DNA of 64,000 bases from Dryas octopetala (Eukaryota > Streptophyta > Magnoliopsida > Rosales > Rosaceae), in contig OY992833.1 of the NCBI GenBank assembly GCA_963921425.1, positions 12,503,738-12,567,737 of the forward strand. The letters run 5' to 3'. Positions within the stretch are counted from its first letter, which is position 1. Each line of letters begins with the position of its first letter. A program made the position numbers and the translations under genes. This document shows positions 1-12,302 of the stretch, in pieces. A model generated the notes under the pieces. That model ran no database searches and was not told the origin of the DNA. It saw only the letters and a program-made list of their open reading frames with translations.

Positions 1-410
1 ATTTGAGCAGCGGTATACCGGGGATTTGCACGCCATCCACGCGACTCTAAGCGAACTAAAAGATCGCTTACCTGATAGTTCTGCTTAGTGCCTCTTGTAT
101 TAGGCCTTTTGGCATTTCCTAGCCAACATGGGGGAGCTGAAGTTTTTGCAGTTATAGGCTAGGACCTTTTTGTAGTAATTCAATGGTTGTCATACCTTGA
201 TGTAATTAAGTTCTGAATTCAAACTGAATCTTTTCTATCTTGCTTTCCATATATTTATTAAAACTTGATAAGATTATGGTTGTGTTTGGTTGTGATATCT
301 ATTGTTTGCAGGTACAAGACTTATTACAGGTTTATGTCCTTTGTTGTGACTTTTATCGTGTATCTTCATCTATAGAGGTTTTGTCTAGGACATGCCAAAG
401 GGGGAGATTG
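1..410 (+). mobile_element. 3' internal end of a Copia-type LTR retrotransposon (remnant)
   Basis: There is no long open frame here. The stretch ends in a purine-rich run, AAAGGGGGAGATTG (about 397-410), that looks like the polypurine tract found just before the 3' LTR of many plant Copia elements. The sequence that follows starts with TG, as an LTR would. The upstream part is probably the non-coding region after pol, and the coding part lies outside the window. Lineage is not assignable from what is visible. Confidence 0.4.
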
Positions 411-1540
411 TGAGTGCAACTTCGTAATTGGCGAATTCCCTAGACAAAACGCTCATGTGATTGTAACTAGTTAGGATGTTTGCAAATCAATCCTAGTAGT
501 TTGTGACACAACTAAAGCGATTGAAGCTCGAATCAAAATGCACGCAACATCTGAAGTTATATCGCAATGCATTGAGCATGTATTTTAAGGTAAATTAACC
601 CACAATACCTTATGCATTCTAGGAGGTTATAGTGAATTGCATATTTTGTAAAATTTTGGTGTGCGTTAAAACTGTGCATAGAGGTCCGGACCTCAATTTG
701 AGGACCAGATCAACAGTGAGGTTGTTGTTATGAATCAAGGCTTGAGGTCCGGACGTAAAAAATTCGGACCGGATACACAGTAAGCTGGTATAGGATGTTT
801 AATGACTGTGGTCCGGATCTCTAAAGTGAGAACCGGACTTCCAGTAAATTGGCGTTTAAACCGGACTTCCGAAACTTTTTCTTCAGTACCAAACCTCTAG
901 TAAGGTTCCTAAAAAAATTTCGGGCATCAGTTCCGGAACTCAATGTGAGGACCGGACTTTCAGTAAGGTAATTTCGAAATTTTGGCTTCAGGTGCGGATC
1001 CTACTCTCAAGGACCGGACCATGTGTAACGATTCCACTTTTTGACACATTTTTAATATGACTTAAAAAGTGATCTGACTGGTCCAAGAGTTGTTTAAATG
1101 ATTTAAGTTATCACCTTCGGTTCATACATTAATAACTCAGATTGGATGAAAGCTTGAAGGTTGGAGATGAATTGGGAACCTTATGTACGTGCATAAGGTT
1201 GGCAATAATATCTTTGCGCTATCCACGTGATTGAAGAAGTACAAGTGGTGTGAGGTCAGTTGCTTCGTTCAAGGCAAGAGTCTAGAGAGGAATTGGATCG
1301 CGCTATTGGTTGTATGTTTTTCAGATAATCATAGTGGATTCACTACTCGAATATGGTCCCGCTGTTTTTACCCAGTGGAAGGATTGTTTGTGTCAACAAT
1401 TTTAGTGTTATTTATGTGATTGATTGTTTGATTTATTTACTTTAGTTGATTCAATTGTGTTAATGTTTCCGCTGTTTACTCAATTATCTTGGCAAAATTA
1501 AAATTGGTATATTTTTTTGTCAAAGCCTATTCACTCCACC
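411..1540 (+). repeat. Putative Copia LTR carrying a degenerate GGTCCGGA array
   Basis: The segment follows a polypurine-like tract and begins TGTGAGTG. Between about 680 and 1015 it holds roughly six imperfect copies of a motif built around GGTCCGGA ... GAGGACCGGAC ... AGTAAG. One of these is the perfect 14-base palindrome GAGGTCCGGACCTC. The right edge is uncertain; the run CAAAGCCTATTCACTCCACC near 1520-1540 resembles the junction seen at the end of some Copia LTRs. No partner LTR is in the window, so a solo LTR is possible. Confidence 0.4.
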
Positions 1541-1717
1541 CCACGCTTGTTTAGTGATCTAATAGGGAATTACACATGCTTATATCACAAAGTTGATCAC
1601 TGCAAAATGCATGAGTACATGCCCCAACATATTCACATAATAATGCATATATACAAGGAAGTTTTCAAAGTCAAAAGAAGCCAAAGTTTTCAGGGACCTG
1701 GCAAAATCTAACCTTAT

Positions 1718-4700
1718 TCAATGGTGGGGTGGGGTGAAGGGACAATCTATTGTCGTTCCATCAATATCACATCCACGGTCCAATAGGTTTTCGTCTGGCC
1801 CAAGTCTATCTAACACTTGTGCACCACAAACATCCCCTGTACTCACTGTTGACATGTCGTATAGATCGCGAGACTGTGTATTAACTGCAACTTTCCACCC
1901 AATCTCTAAAGGGTCGTCAACGTAAAAAACTTGCATAGCATGTGATGAGATGACTAAAGTGTAATCAGACCGGAGCAATCTTTCAAAAGAAACCATATTA
2001 AATCCGAACTCATCCTTTTTTACACCACTTGCCGTGTCAGCCCACTCACAGTCGAATAGCACAACAGTTCTTCGGTCCTCATATTGTAACTCTATAATAT
2101 CTGTTAACACACCGTAGTATCCAACGGGACCGATCCGGGGGTTCCGGTCCCGTCTACTGGCATAACTATTAGTGTCAGCTACAACAAAAACCCCACTGTT
2201 TTGGTTTTTCTTCTTAATGTCGATTTCTTTGATCCTGAAACGGAATCCGTTTGTGACGAAACTGTTGAACCGGGTGGCCCAATTACTTGGACCATATGAC
2301 AACGCTAATAAGTCAGGGTCCAATTGAACTTCTAACTGGACTTGCTGCTCCACCTATATGAAATAACGGTGAAACTAAGCGATGTACTAGTTACAACACA
2401 CTTGTGGAAAATGGCAGAACACCAAATAAGAATAGAGTATTGGACCTATAACCATCATTAAGAATAAAAATTAAAACAGAAATCCAAAGACCATACATGA
2501 TTAGCCATACTTACATGGTCCTTAAAAGCCCTGGTTAGTGTATTATCTGCTAGGGTGTCGGCTTCCAAAAGAGTTGTTTGCCTATTCCGGGCAGCACGCA
2601 CTGCCTCCCGATGTTGACTGCGCATAACATTGACAAATAAGATAAGATGTAGGGGCGCTTGATCAAGTAAAAGTGGTTTTATGTATGAAAACCCTTTACA
2701 AAGGTACCTGATAAATTCTTGAGCTTCTAGGCAATTGAAAAGAACCAAGCGATGCCCATGTTCCCTCAAGGCACTATCTAAATAAAATTGTGTTCCAGCA
2801 CCTTTCGCATTGCCTTGCCTTTGGAAAATGGCATAACCTGGCCAAGGTACATTCTCACCGTCGTAGCTATTTCGGCCCAAAACGGTTGCGACGGGTGTCA
2901 ACTCCTTGCAAATACATTGAGCAGAAGGAAAGACACTCCTCCGCAAGGTATCCCTCTGCTATGCTACCTTTTGGCCGACTCTTATTTCTCACATAAGACT
3001 TGAGTGTATGTAGGTACCTAATGATAAACAAGAACATCATTTATTCACTCTGAAACCAAATCAATCAAATGAAATATAAAACGAATATCTAACACTCAAA
3101 ATGATTTAATCACTTTGAACATCGTAAAATTAAAGTTTGGAACAAACCTCTCAATTGGATACATCCATCTATATTGTACAGGGCCCCCAATGGACGCTTC
3201 GGTGGCAAGATGTACTGTCAGGTGGACCATAACATCGAAAAATGCCGGAGGAAAGATACGCTCCATTTGGCACAGAGTTAAAGCAATACGTGGGTTCAAG
3301 TTGAGGAATGCTTGCGAGGTGGACGTTTTGTTGCAAATATTCTTGAAAAAGTTGCATAGCTCAAGGAAAATGGAAGTGATTAGGAAGAACCCTGTGTATA
3401 GCTAACGGAAATAAATGTTGTAGAAGCACGTGACAATCGTGACTCTTCAAACCATGGATTTTTTTCTCCTGTACATTGATACACCTCGAAAGGTTTGATG
3501 AATAGCCATCAGGAATTTTCAAGCTTTTTAACACCTGCATATCATGACCTTCTCTATGTTGCTAAGGGTGAAAGCCGCAGGAGGTAAGTATGTTTTACTC
3601 CCACGTCTTATGGGGTGAAGGGTAGGTTTTCAATTTAGCAATTCCAAATCAGCCCTTGCATTCATGCCATCTTTGTTTTTACCTTCGAGTCCTAGAAGCG
3701 TACCAACCAGATTGTCGCACACATTCTTCTCGATATGCATGACGTCCAAGTTATGACGAAGAAGATTGAACTCCCAGTACGGTAAAGAGAAGAAAACAGA
3801 TTGTTTCTTCCACGGACCAGTGTACTCTATCAAGTCACCTGTACTGGTGCGCACCCTCACAAGTGGCTTGGACCGACGTTTGCCAAATTTGAATCTTAGG
3901 GTGCTCAGCTGTTGCAAACAGGCAGACCCACTTAAGGGCATAGGGACTGTCTGTCTCTCAACATAACCATTGAAAGCACTCTTCTCCCTCCGGAACCGGT
4001 GGTTAATTGGAAGAAATCTCCGGTGACCTAAATAGCAATGCTTGTGACCCCGACGCAAGTATTGGGATTCTGTATCATGGGTGCATTGTGGACAAGCAAA
4101 TTTTCCTTTCGTGCTCCATCCGGACAAATTAGCATATGCTGGAAAGTCATTGATTGTCCATAGCAAAGCTACCCACATGGTGAATGATTGGTCACTTGCA
4201 ATATCATAAGTACGTACACCCTCGGACCACAAGAGGCGTAACTCATCAACTAGGGGTTCCAAGTAAATGTCTATGTCATTTCCTGGTGCCTTAGGACCAG
4301 GAATAAGCAGAGATAGGAACAAATATGGCTGCTTCATGCACATCCAGGGGGGCAAATTGTAGACTGTAATAACCACAGGCCACGTGCTGTGTTGGCTGCT
4401 CATGTGTCCAAAGGGATTAAAACCATCGCTTGCTAGACCGATTCTGACATTTCTTGGTTCCATGGCAAAGTGGGGGTTTCGATTGTCCAACTCAGTCCAA
4501 GCTGGAGAGTCAGCCAGATGCCTCATGACACCATCTTTCACACGCTTAGAAGCATGCCAAGTCATATGCTCAGCAGTGTGCCTAGACATATACAACCGTT
4601 GAAGTCGAGGAGCAAGTGGAAAGTACCTCAAAACCTTAGCAGCAACATTATGACCACTTCCACTACCCTAACTGGTGTACCGGTCTGCCCCACATACACT

Positions 4701-5420
4701 GCATGCGACATCATTACTATGATCCTTCTAAAAAAGCATACAATCATGTCGACATGCATCAATCTTTTCATAAGTCAATCCAAGCTTACCGATCAATTTT
4801 CGGGTATGATAAAATGAGGGAGGGAGCGTTTCTCCTATTGGGAAGGATCTCTTGAGCAAAGTAAGAAGGTCGGAAACAGACTTGTCGGTCCAACCGTGCA
4901 AACATTTGATATGATAAAGAGCAACGATGAACTCTAGCTTTTTAATGCGATCACAACCTGGATATAAAGGGGCATCAGCATCCTCCACAAACTTATAGAA
5001 CTGTTCGGCTTGAGGAGTGCAACCAGCGGGATTTAGAGGTGTTGTTCCACTGTCTTCTCCCGCTTCGTGGGGGATTGTTGAAGGAAACAGATCACCAAGC
5101 AGACAGTGCATGTCAGATGCATTTGTGTCATGGTCCATCACACCAATGTCATTGGGGAGTTCTGCCAAAGTTGGGTTCGAGATCGCCTCGCCATGATTGA
5201 TCCATGGCAAATCCATGTACCGGGGATCCATCCCTTTAATTGTAAGATGTTCCTGAATTTCAGCTCTGGATCTCCAATATTGATTGTAGCATAATCGACA
5301 AGGACATTTAACTTTGTTGTCAACTGAATGGTTTAGGAAACAAGTATCTAGGAAATCCGTGAGGTGAGTCTGATAATCATTGCTCAAGCGGTGAAGCTTG
5401 ACCCAACCCTTATTAATCAT
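1718..5420 (-). pseudogene. Decayed CACTA (En/Spm) TNP2-type transposase
   Basis: Read on the minus strand, four blocks appear in the order typical of plant CACTA transposases. First is a transposase-associated N-terminal domain (5420-4728, real ATG; zinc-ribbon-like CPCRLC). Second is the Transposase_tnp2 core (4631-3630). Third is DUF4218 (about 3400-2458; LCQMERIFPPAFFDVM). Fourth is DUF4216 (2353-1718; RFRIKEIDI, VGYYGVLTDI). The first two blocks share one reading frame and are separated only by two TAG codons, at 4728-4730 and near 4668. The first of these sits where relatives have Trp, so it is explained by one G-to-A change. The DUF4218 part has further stops and frame changes. The enzyme would cut and join CACTA element ends. 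It is non-functional as it stands. Terminal inverted repeats flanking this block were not found. Confidence 0.9.
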
Positions 5421-8400
5421 TGATAAACCTGAATGAAGAACTCGATGAGTTATGAAGCACGTACAATCCCTGGTTGATACACTCTAGCACGCCTGGAGTA
5501 TAAAATCAGTCTATCCACCTCTAATCTGCCCCATTATGAGTTAGATCATTGTACACCAAATCACCACTTGGCCTGTAGCGTTCCTGAAAATGAAGTGCAA
5601 ATATATTGTTGTCAGTTGGAATAAATTAGGAGTAATGGTAAAATTGACAGGGTGTACATTATAAATTGTTTAGCTAATTTATAATAATTTTCATCCAACA
5701 AATCCATCAAATGATATATGTGTATCAATCAAGTAGACTTTTTTCGACAACACTCACAAGACCAGTAATTAAAAAGAGGTCACTTTTTAAATTGGCAATG
5801 AAAAAAGGTCTTAGAGAAAATGGGTATTCAATGGACGTTCAAAGGTTGTCAAATATTGATAAATCAAACTGTCAGCCTAATGGAGATCAGAAAAGAAAAC
5901 AGTCTGAATAAATCCCCTTAAACTCGCCAAGGTGACCAGCTGTCATTCCCAAATAAAACTAAAGGCTCCTTCAAGAAATCAAAGGGTGAATAGCTGAACT
6001 GGAATATTCTTGGACTATCAAAGAGTCAAAACAAAAGAGGTTCAGCATATGTACTCTTTATAAATGCACTTTATTTTTGAACTGCATTCAGGTCCCATAA
6101 GTTGTATATGCAATCTTGTTGTGAAATTATTAATCCTCAGTTTTCGACAACAGTAAACCAAATTTTTTAAGTGTTAAAGGATGACTACTTTGTGTCTTTC
6201 CCACCCTCAAATTTCTATGCTAATCAGACTTTTTAACATAATTCTGATTTCATGATCCAAGTAGTGGTTATGCATTAGTGTTGGATTTAGAGAGTATTGG
6301 ACCAACTGGTTATGCTACAGTAATGAACTAGCAGGGATTTGAAGGTTAGTTCTCACCCATTATTTCTTAAAGCTACTTGTGACTGATTTATTCCACCAAT
6401 CTGAAAATTAAATGGTTACAAATCAGGATAGATGTACTATTATTGCATTATGTATTACTATCCAATGTAGAACACATTGATTGGGGCGGACCTCCCTGCA
6501 TTTTTGACACTTATGTTGATTTGAACATCACAAAGTGGCCACCAATTCTTGGACATTGGTTTTTTTATAATGATAATATTCGATATCAAGTTCTCTTTGA
6601 TTCCCAAAGAGACCACTGGTGTATATGATTCTCTAGATTAACAAGGAATTTTTTTTTTTCACGTGTTTTCCAAGGCCTGTTAGTAAATATGCAGGGGTGT
6701 AATTAATAAGAGTGGCTTAGCTCTCAAGTCTTTATAGAATGTCTACTATATAGATTATCCATGACATTTAACTATTATTGTTTGGAGTGGTAAAAGTTGG
6801 TCACTCTATGATTTATGAGTTGCTGGTACAGTTGAGTTTAATCCTTGGGAGTCCCGGTATTTTTGTTAGTAAAAGGGAAGGAAGGGTAAAAGACCACCGC
6901 AATGAAGAAATCCAAATTTACTCCTTCAAAATAAACACCAACACCAACCTGATCTCAGAACCAAGCAACAAAAGAGTATAGAATAATAGAGAGAAAATGA
7001 AAGGAATCAATTTAGAATAAACTGAACTATATTGCTTGAATGAGTGAATGAGTGAATGAGTGAATGAGTACACGAACCTTGAATGATAAGCTATATATTG
7101 ACTGCTAACTGAATATTGAAACCAACTAACTAAATCTCTAACAAAACAACAAAATGGGGTAAGAGCACCTATAGTGTATAGACTAACTAGAAGAACTAAT
7201 AACCACAATCACTGAAAATACAGACACGCCTCTGATTCAGCAAATACATGAATCAGAGGAACGAACTTCCACCTTCAGGACCTGACCTCCATGACGCACA
7301 CAAAACCCTGAGGCCCAGACCTCCTAATTGAGGTCCGTTCCTACATAAACCTCCAGCAATTTGCACATTTTACATCATTATCCTCAACACAACTAATACA
7401 TTCAAACCATGTATGATCTACTGCAAGCTTAACACAAGAGACAGTTATGTCATTTAAAGTCTTAATATAACGACAAAGAATAAGCTTGTTGGTAGGAGAG
7501 CAAGACTTGGAAATTGTATCATTACTGATTATCATATTTTGCAAATATCGTTTACCCGATTGTTGGAAGCTTCAGAACTTCCACAGTCGGACCAACGCAA
7601 AACTAAATTATACGGAATAAAGCTGACCCCTCTGGTTTGGGTAGCAGGTGCAAGCTCATTCACGCACAGCCGAAGCACAAAGAGGAACCACAATTTCTGA
7701 AAAAACCTAGGTCCAGGTGCCACTAACATGAATCACTGTAGCCATAGAAGCAAAAAAACCCATGAATTTCCCCCATCCATCGATGCACCATCAGTAGTAG
7801 GATGGAACCCCAGTTATTGGGCGATAACCAACCCAAAGGGAACCCACTTTCCGATGGTGACTGGAGGAGGAGCAACCCCTTAATTTGGGGATTTGAGCCG
7901 ATCGGCACTTTCAGGCATGACCATTGACACCCACCGATGCTGGATCCCGTTTGGGTTGGGGGTGGGAAGAAAGAGATGCTGCCACAAGGGAACCCCAGTA
8001 TCTTGGTTTAGCAAGTAGGAGCAACCAGACAAAACATTGAACGCCCTTTTTAACTCCCTTTTTTAGTCCCTAAATGAATGGACCCCCTTTTATTACTTTA
8101 AATTAATGGGCTGCCACTGTGTTATCAACTAATCAGAAGCAAAGGTTGGATATGAATTCACTGTTGCTTTCTGACATATTAATGTGGCCACTAATGTTAA
8201 TTATTAGTGAACACCGTCCTTAGCAATTGGCACGCCCCCAACTTTAGTTGCCTTCATTGGAGGCCTTTGGCCAAAATTGTGGTAGTGAGTCATTCTAACT
8301 CTAGTAGTTGAGAGCATCAATCTACTCTTACAACGATGTAGCCAATGTTCGAATTGGATCCCCACACCTTTTGGCTTTCCTTGTAACTAACAAAAAACTA

Positions 8401-8783
8401 AAAAATATTGCAGTCATATTTCATCCCGAAAAAAGAACGCTGGCTTCAAGTTACAGCACAAACCTTGATCTGCTTAATTAAAACTCACAATTTGCATAGA
8501 AACGTGCTGTCTGATAAGGTGATAACATCACATGCATAATATCGAAGAAAGATGGAGAAAAATGAAATTGAAGAATATCAAAGAGGAATTTTCAGCAAGA
8601 ACATGAAATTACTCATATCACTCACCAGACATGATAGCTGAGGCTGCATGTTTAGCAACGCAGGTACCCCAAAAGTCCCAAAAAAAGAAAGCCAAGAGAG
8701 ACAAAATATTTCAATGACAACTCAACCAACTGGCCTAAATTAACTCATCTTACTAATTATTAAAAAGCCAAAATTGCTTTTGA
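5421..8783. other. Gene-poor stretch, no coding region supported
   Basis: Short open frames occur on both strands, but none has a recognisable domain, codon bias or splice context. The first few hundred bases may be the 5' flank of the CACTA transposase. The segment around 6900-7350, read on the minus strand, contains GAGGTCTGGGCCTC-like and GGACCTCAATT motifs. These resemble the array in the LTR at 680-1015, so an old LTR in the opposite orientation is possible. I see no RNA gene. Confidence 0.5.
7038..7069. repeat. (GAATGAGT)4 minisatellite
   Basis: There are four perfect tandem copies of the 8-base unit GAATGAGT. It is a simple repeat in non-coding DNA. Confidence 0.95.
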
Positions 8784-9212
8784 TCAAACCATACACATGC
8801 ATATCACCATCACAATCCTCACAACCACCTTCCCATAGAGAACAAAAGCTTTAGTGACAACACCAACCACAGAGCCTGGCTTGACCAATATCTTATCGAC
8901 TAAGCAAAGCAAGTCCAGCAACCTAACTACTAGACAACAAAGCTCACTCAATTTTCCACTCTTAACAAACAGCCCCACGCACTTGTTTTTTATCTTCTTT
9001 CCAAATTCTCTCATTGGAGCAAGAAAGCTCTTCAACTTATCACCAACAATGCTCAGAAACTGCTTCAGCTTTGAAGCTACGTAATTCTTCAACTTGCAAG
9101 CAACCCCCACGCACTTGTTTGTCATCTTCTTTCCAAATTCTCTAATTGAAGCAAGAAAGCTCTTCATCTTATCACCAACAGAACTCCTTTTTGAAGCTAC
9201 GTAATTCTTCAA
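8784..9212 (-). CDS. Unrecognised small protein with two ~44-residue internal repeats (possibly incomplete at the 5' end)
   Basis: I do not recognise this family. The minus-strand frame is open for about 142 codons and ends at 8784. Its N-terminal half is two tandem copies of a basic unit that can be summarised LKNYVASK...GDKxKSFLA...REFGKK...NKCVG (about residues 1-40 and 41-83). The DNA repeat has a spacing of about 132 bases. The C-terminal third is hydrophobic and Cys/Val/Leu-rich, so membrane association is possible. There is no in-frame ATG at the 5' edge: the first codon in this frame is TTG, and the first in-frame ATG lies a few residues into the repeat. An upstream exon joined at a CAG near 9230, or a dead gene, would both fit. 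A TATA-like string (about 9245-9253, minus strand) lies just upstream. A decayed relative is at 10124-10515. Confidence 0.35.
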   Translation of the reverse strand: MKNYVASKRSSVGDKMKSFLASIREFGKKMTNKCVGVACKLKNYVASKLKQFLSIVGDKLKSFLAPMREFGKKIKNKCVGLFVKSGKLSELCCLVVRLLDLLCLVDKILVKPGSVVGVVTKAFVLYGKVVVRIVMVICMCMV

Positions 9213-10123
9213 CTTGCAAACATACGTTTGTACCTGTGTGTGTTTGTATATATAGCCATGGCATGCAATTAATTATATAGCAGGACTGTTTAACTAACTA
9301 AATTAATTGTTGCTGTTCAGTGTTCAAGGAGTGAATTAATTATTTTGGTTCATTTCGTATTATTATTGTAGTTTAGTTTCTCGAGACTGCAAAGAGGATC
9401 GAGCTAATGGTTGCTAGGTACAGCTAATTAATAATTAATGTTTTTATTTGGTGGACTGGGGAAGCTGAAACGCTGGGCAAAGATCGAGGATCCAGCTAAA
9501 TACATAAACATTTTTTTTTTTTTGTTCTTTTTTCTTTTTCTAAGGAAGCTCAACAGTTTCGTGCAGGTACTTATAAATTCTACTGCTTCCAAGACCAAGC
9601 GTAAATTATTTGAACTTAAATATATCACTCATCCCAAATGATTCTTTAGGCTTTTTCCAGAACTTTTTCTACTACAAACTTTGGTATCATTACTATATAG
9701 TCTATACGACAACAAAACTAGTGAAAGCTAACTTTCCAAATATATGAGAGATTTAACCAAAACTTTAAACTTTTGTACTATATATAGTAGGATTTTGGTT
9801 GTGATGGACATTTTTAATGTTTTTGTTCCATGGTTTAAATTTTTAAAGGGTTATTTAGATAAAGACCCTTATGTTTTATAAGACTTAACTCATTGACTAT
9901 AAATTAATAGATTAGGCCCATTATTAAGGGGGTGTTCCCAACTCAATTTTAATGAATTTTAAAATAAATGTAAACTATCAAAATCTAACAAAATTGGCTG
10001 AAATTTTCATGAAATTTGTTTTGTGTAAAAAATGCGATCGAGGTGAAAAGAAAGAGATGAGGTGAGAAAGTAGAAAGATACCAAGCATAGCAACCAGATT
10101 TGAGATCACTTCTAAAATAACAT
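9213..10123. other. AT-rich intergenic region
   Basis: No gene is seen. The part near 9290-9510 contains strings (ACTAAATTAATTG, TGTTCAAG, CGCTGGGCAA) that recur upstream of the decayed relative at 10600-10790. So the two loci appear to share promoter-side sequence as well as coding sequence. Confidence 0.5.
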
Positions 10124-10515
10124 TCATTTTCTAGCTGAAAAGAAGAACATTAAGAAAACATAAACAAAAGCCGCAGTCTTTCTCTGGTCTTCCGCCGGCA
10201 AATTCTTGAATATTAACGCACACTCATTCCTTAATTCCGCAACCGTCATCTGCGGGTTCTTACGGTAGACATCAACGGCCACAGTGACAACATCAACAAC
10301 ATAAAATGGATTCAACAAATTATGTCGAGCAAGTGATGAAACCCTTCTACTAGAAAGCAAAGGTCTCTCAATTTTTCAGTGAGATCAATATTGTCCAAGC
10401 CCACGCACTTATTTTTATATCTTCTTCCGGAATTCCATCATCTTCACCAGAACGTGAAGAAGGTCCATCGATCATCAGCTTCAGCATTGAGGCTACTAAA
10501 TTCTTCAAGAAGTGA
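10124..10515 (-). pseudogene. Decayed paralogue of the repeat-containing gene at 8784-9212
   Basis: Read on the minus strand from about 10515, the sequence gives KNLVASMLK, matching the LKNYVASKLK unit of the neighbouring gene. It then runs through unrelated codons to a TGA near 10358. Nucleotide similarity is clear over CCCACGCACTT..TTTTTATATCTTCTT and over the AATTCTTCAA block. Downstream, 10360-10124 stays open for about 78 codons (RKNPQMTVAELRNECALIF, then a hydrophobic tail), but it has no known domain. The best reading is a broken duplicate whose 3' part differs from its neighbour. A short functional exon cannot be excluded. Confidence 0.4.
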
Positions 10516-10753
10516 ATTATTTCAAACGGGAATGTATATTTAATTTCTCCATAGAGAAGATGAAAAGCTAACTATAATTAGTTTTTTTATTCTAAAACGC
10601 TGTAGTACGTAGACTGCTTAACCAACTAAAATTAATTGTGACTGTTCATTGTTCAAGAAGTGAATTATTATTTCAAACGGGACTGTTTATTTAATTTCTT
10701 CATAGAGAAGATGAAAAGCTAACTATAATTAGTGTTTTTATTCTAAAACGCTG
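10506..10753. repeat. ~97-bp direct duplication
   Basis: Two nearly identical copies (10506-10602 and 10653-10753) both run from CAAGAAGTGAATTAT to TTCTAAAACGCTG. They are separated by about 50 bases. They lie on the 5' side of the decayed small gene and may be a duplicated promoter segment. Confidence 0.85.
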
Positions 10754-10760
10754 GGCAAGC

Positions 10761-11454
10761 AGGCTCCACGGTCCACCTAACTACATTATACATGCATGTA
10801 CAATTGTACATTCAGGCTTCTGTTAAGGATTAAGGTATCATTAAGCTTAGTGGCCAAAAAAAAAGGTATTAAGCTTAATCATCAGTCCAAGTCAGCAAGA
10901 GTTAGTTTTGTCCACAGTCAGATTGTCCAAGTCAACAAGGATCTGTTTGTTAGTTTGTTAATACAGCTGGTTAAGCTATCCAAACAGGATCAGTAATACG
11001 TACGTACAGAGAATTCCTCTTTTCTCTTTTCGTTTTGATTTCCTCTCCATGCAATTTTCTTTTTATTTTGTCTGCAAAATCAAGATTGTTATCATAGTAA
11101 TTGTATCAGACTATCAGAGCTTGTAGTAGGGATACGTAGTACATCGATCGATCCTTGTGCTTCTGCTATGATGTACTGTGAGTTTTTTAATAAAAAATTT
11201 CATTGAATTTTTAATAAATCGATCTGTTGATTTAATCCAATGGATCGATGCATACAGAACCCCCATATCATACAACAGAAGAATTATCTTACCCTATATC
11301 TGTACGTATCTTCATCTATGGCAAAAGAAATGGAGAAAATATCATGTATCTCCATATATGGAGATACCACTCGTCGTGGACTAGATTTAAATTCATAGAA
11401 CAGTGGTCCTTTGGTGTTTTACTCAGCAAAAGGAGTTCTAGCTGATCACATCAT
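10761..11454. other. Intergenic, nothing recognised
   Basis: This is AT-rich sequence with several TACGTACG and ATCGATCG strings. No gene, RNA or repeat boundary could be supported. Confidence 0.5.
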
Positions 11455-11655
11455 TGCTGCAAGGGAATGAATTGGCTACTGAAGGTTTGAGTACCTGCTT
11501 GTACTGAGGCTCTATATGAACCAATAAAATTGAGCCATGTATTGCTCTTAAATTTATAACCAAACATGCTTTTATCTTTCTAAAACATGCAACCAAACAC
11601 CCTAGCAACCCCCGGCCACCCAACCAACCCAGCAGTCACACCACCACCCATCTTC
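11455..11655 (-). repeat. Left arm of a diverged inverted repeat around the Copia element
   Basis: The reverse complement of this segment aligns with 16880-17045. Shared blocks include GTGTTTGG..GCAT.TTTTA, ACATGGCT.AATTT.ATTGG, AGCCTCAGTAC/AACCACAGTAC and ATTCCCTTGC.GCAA, in the same order. The arms look like the ends of an older TIR or foldback element, or two copies of one MITE in opposite orientation. The Copia insertion lies between them. Confidence 0.6.
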
Positions 11656-11999
11656 ACCATGGAGGCTCCAACACGGGCAACCTCCACCCTCAGCGCCGGC
11701 GCCAGCAACATCCACCACCGTGCAACCGCCGGAACTCCCTCCCTCATCTTTCTACCTCTGTTTTCCTCTCTCTTATGCAATAGGATATCTAATAATACCA
11801 AAAATCTGTAACTCTACAACCCAAAATCACAACCAAAAACCCAATATCATCCCATGTCCCTTCAATCAAACCAAAAGGGTTTCCAAAAATCCAACACAAA
11901 ATAATATATCTCAGTGAAAAAAAAAAATCCAAATCTTTTTACAAAGAGAGGGAGGTCTCAGGTGGTGGAGGGTCGCCGGTGGGGAACTCTGACAATGAA

Positions 12000-12004
12000 G
12001 ATGG
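12000..12004. repeat. Target site duplication GATGG (left copy)
   Basis: GATGG abuts the 5' LTR here and the 3' LTR at 16851-16855. A perfect 5-base duplication is what Copia integrase produces. Confidence 0.95.
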
Positions 12005-12229
12005 TGTTAGCAGAATAACTGTGTTATCTTCATTCTTTGAATTTCGTTTTTGAATTTAGTTGAAATCCCTTCTGTTTGGATTGATCACTTTCAGTTAGGA
12101 TCAGTTTCGACTCCTGATCTTTCTCCTTTATTGTTGCAACTGTTGGCTGTGGTCTCAAGCTTGTATATATATCTCTTTAGTTGAATAAAGTAGCTACGCT
12201 TGTGGCAATCAGTTTTCAATATCTTAACA
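12005..12229 (+). repeat. 5' LTR of the Copia element
   Basis: 225 bases, starting TGTTAGCAGAATAAC and ending AATATCTTAACA. It contains a TATA-like TTGTATATATATC and an AATAAA polyadenylation signal (TTGAATAAAG). By eye it is base-for-base the same as the 3' LTR. Confidence 0.97.
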
Positions 12230-12241
12230 TGGTATCAGAGC
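12230..12241 (+). other. Primer binding site (initiator tRNA-Met)
   Basis: TGGTATCAGAGC directly follows the LTR. It is complementary to the 3' end of plant initiator methionine tRNA, the usual Copia primer. Confidence 0.95.
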
Positions 12242-12302
12242 TCTGATCCTATCTCTTTCACCAAGAGTTTTTTTTTTTTTTTTCCCCTATCTCACCATCT
12301 CA

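Noticed and set aside
6443-6628. Possible small gene between the CACTA remnant and 7 kb
   Set aside because: 61 codons, no ATG context or domain, and surrounded by AT-rich non-coding DNA.
7038-7069. (GAATGAGT)4 considered as a CRISPR-like array
   Set aside because: It is a spacer-less 8-base tandem repeat in a plant genome, so a simple minisatellite.
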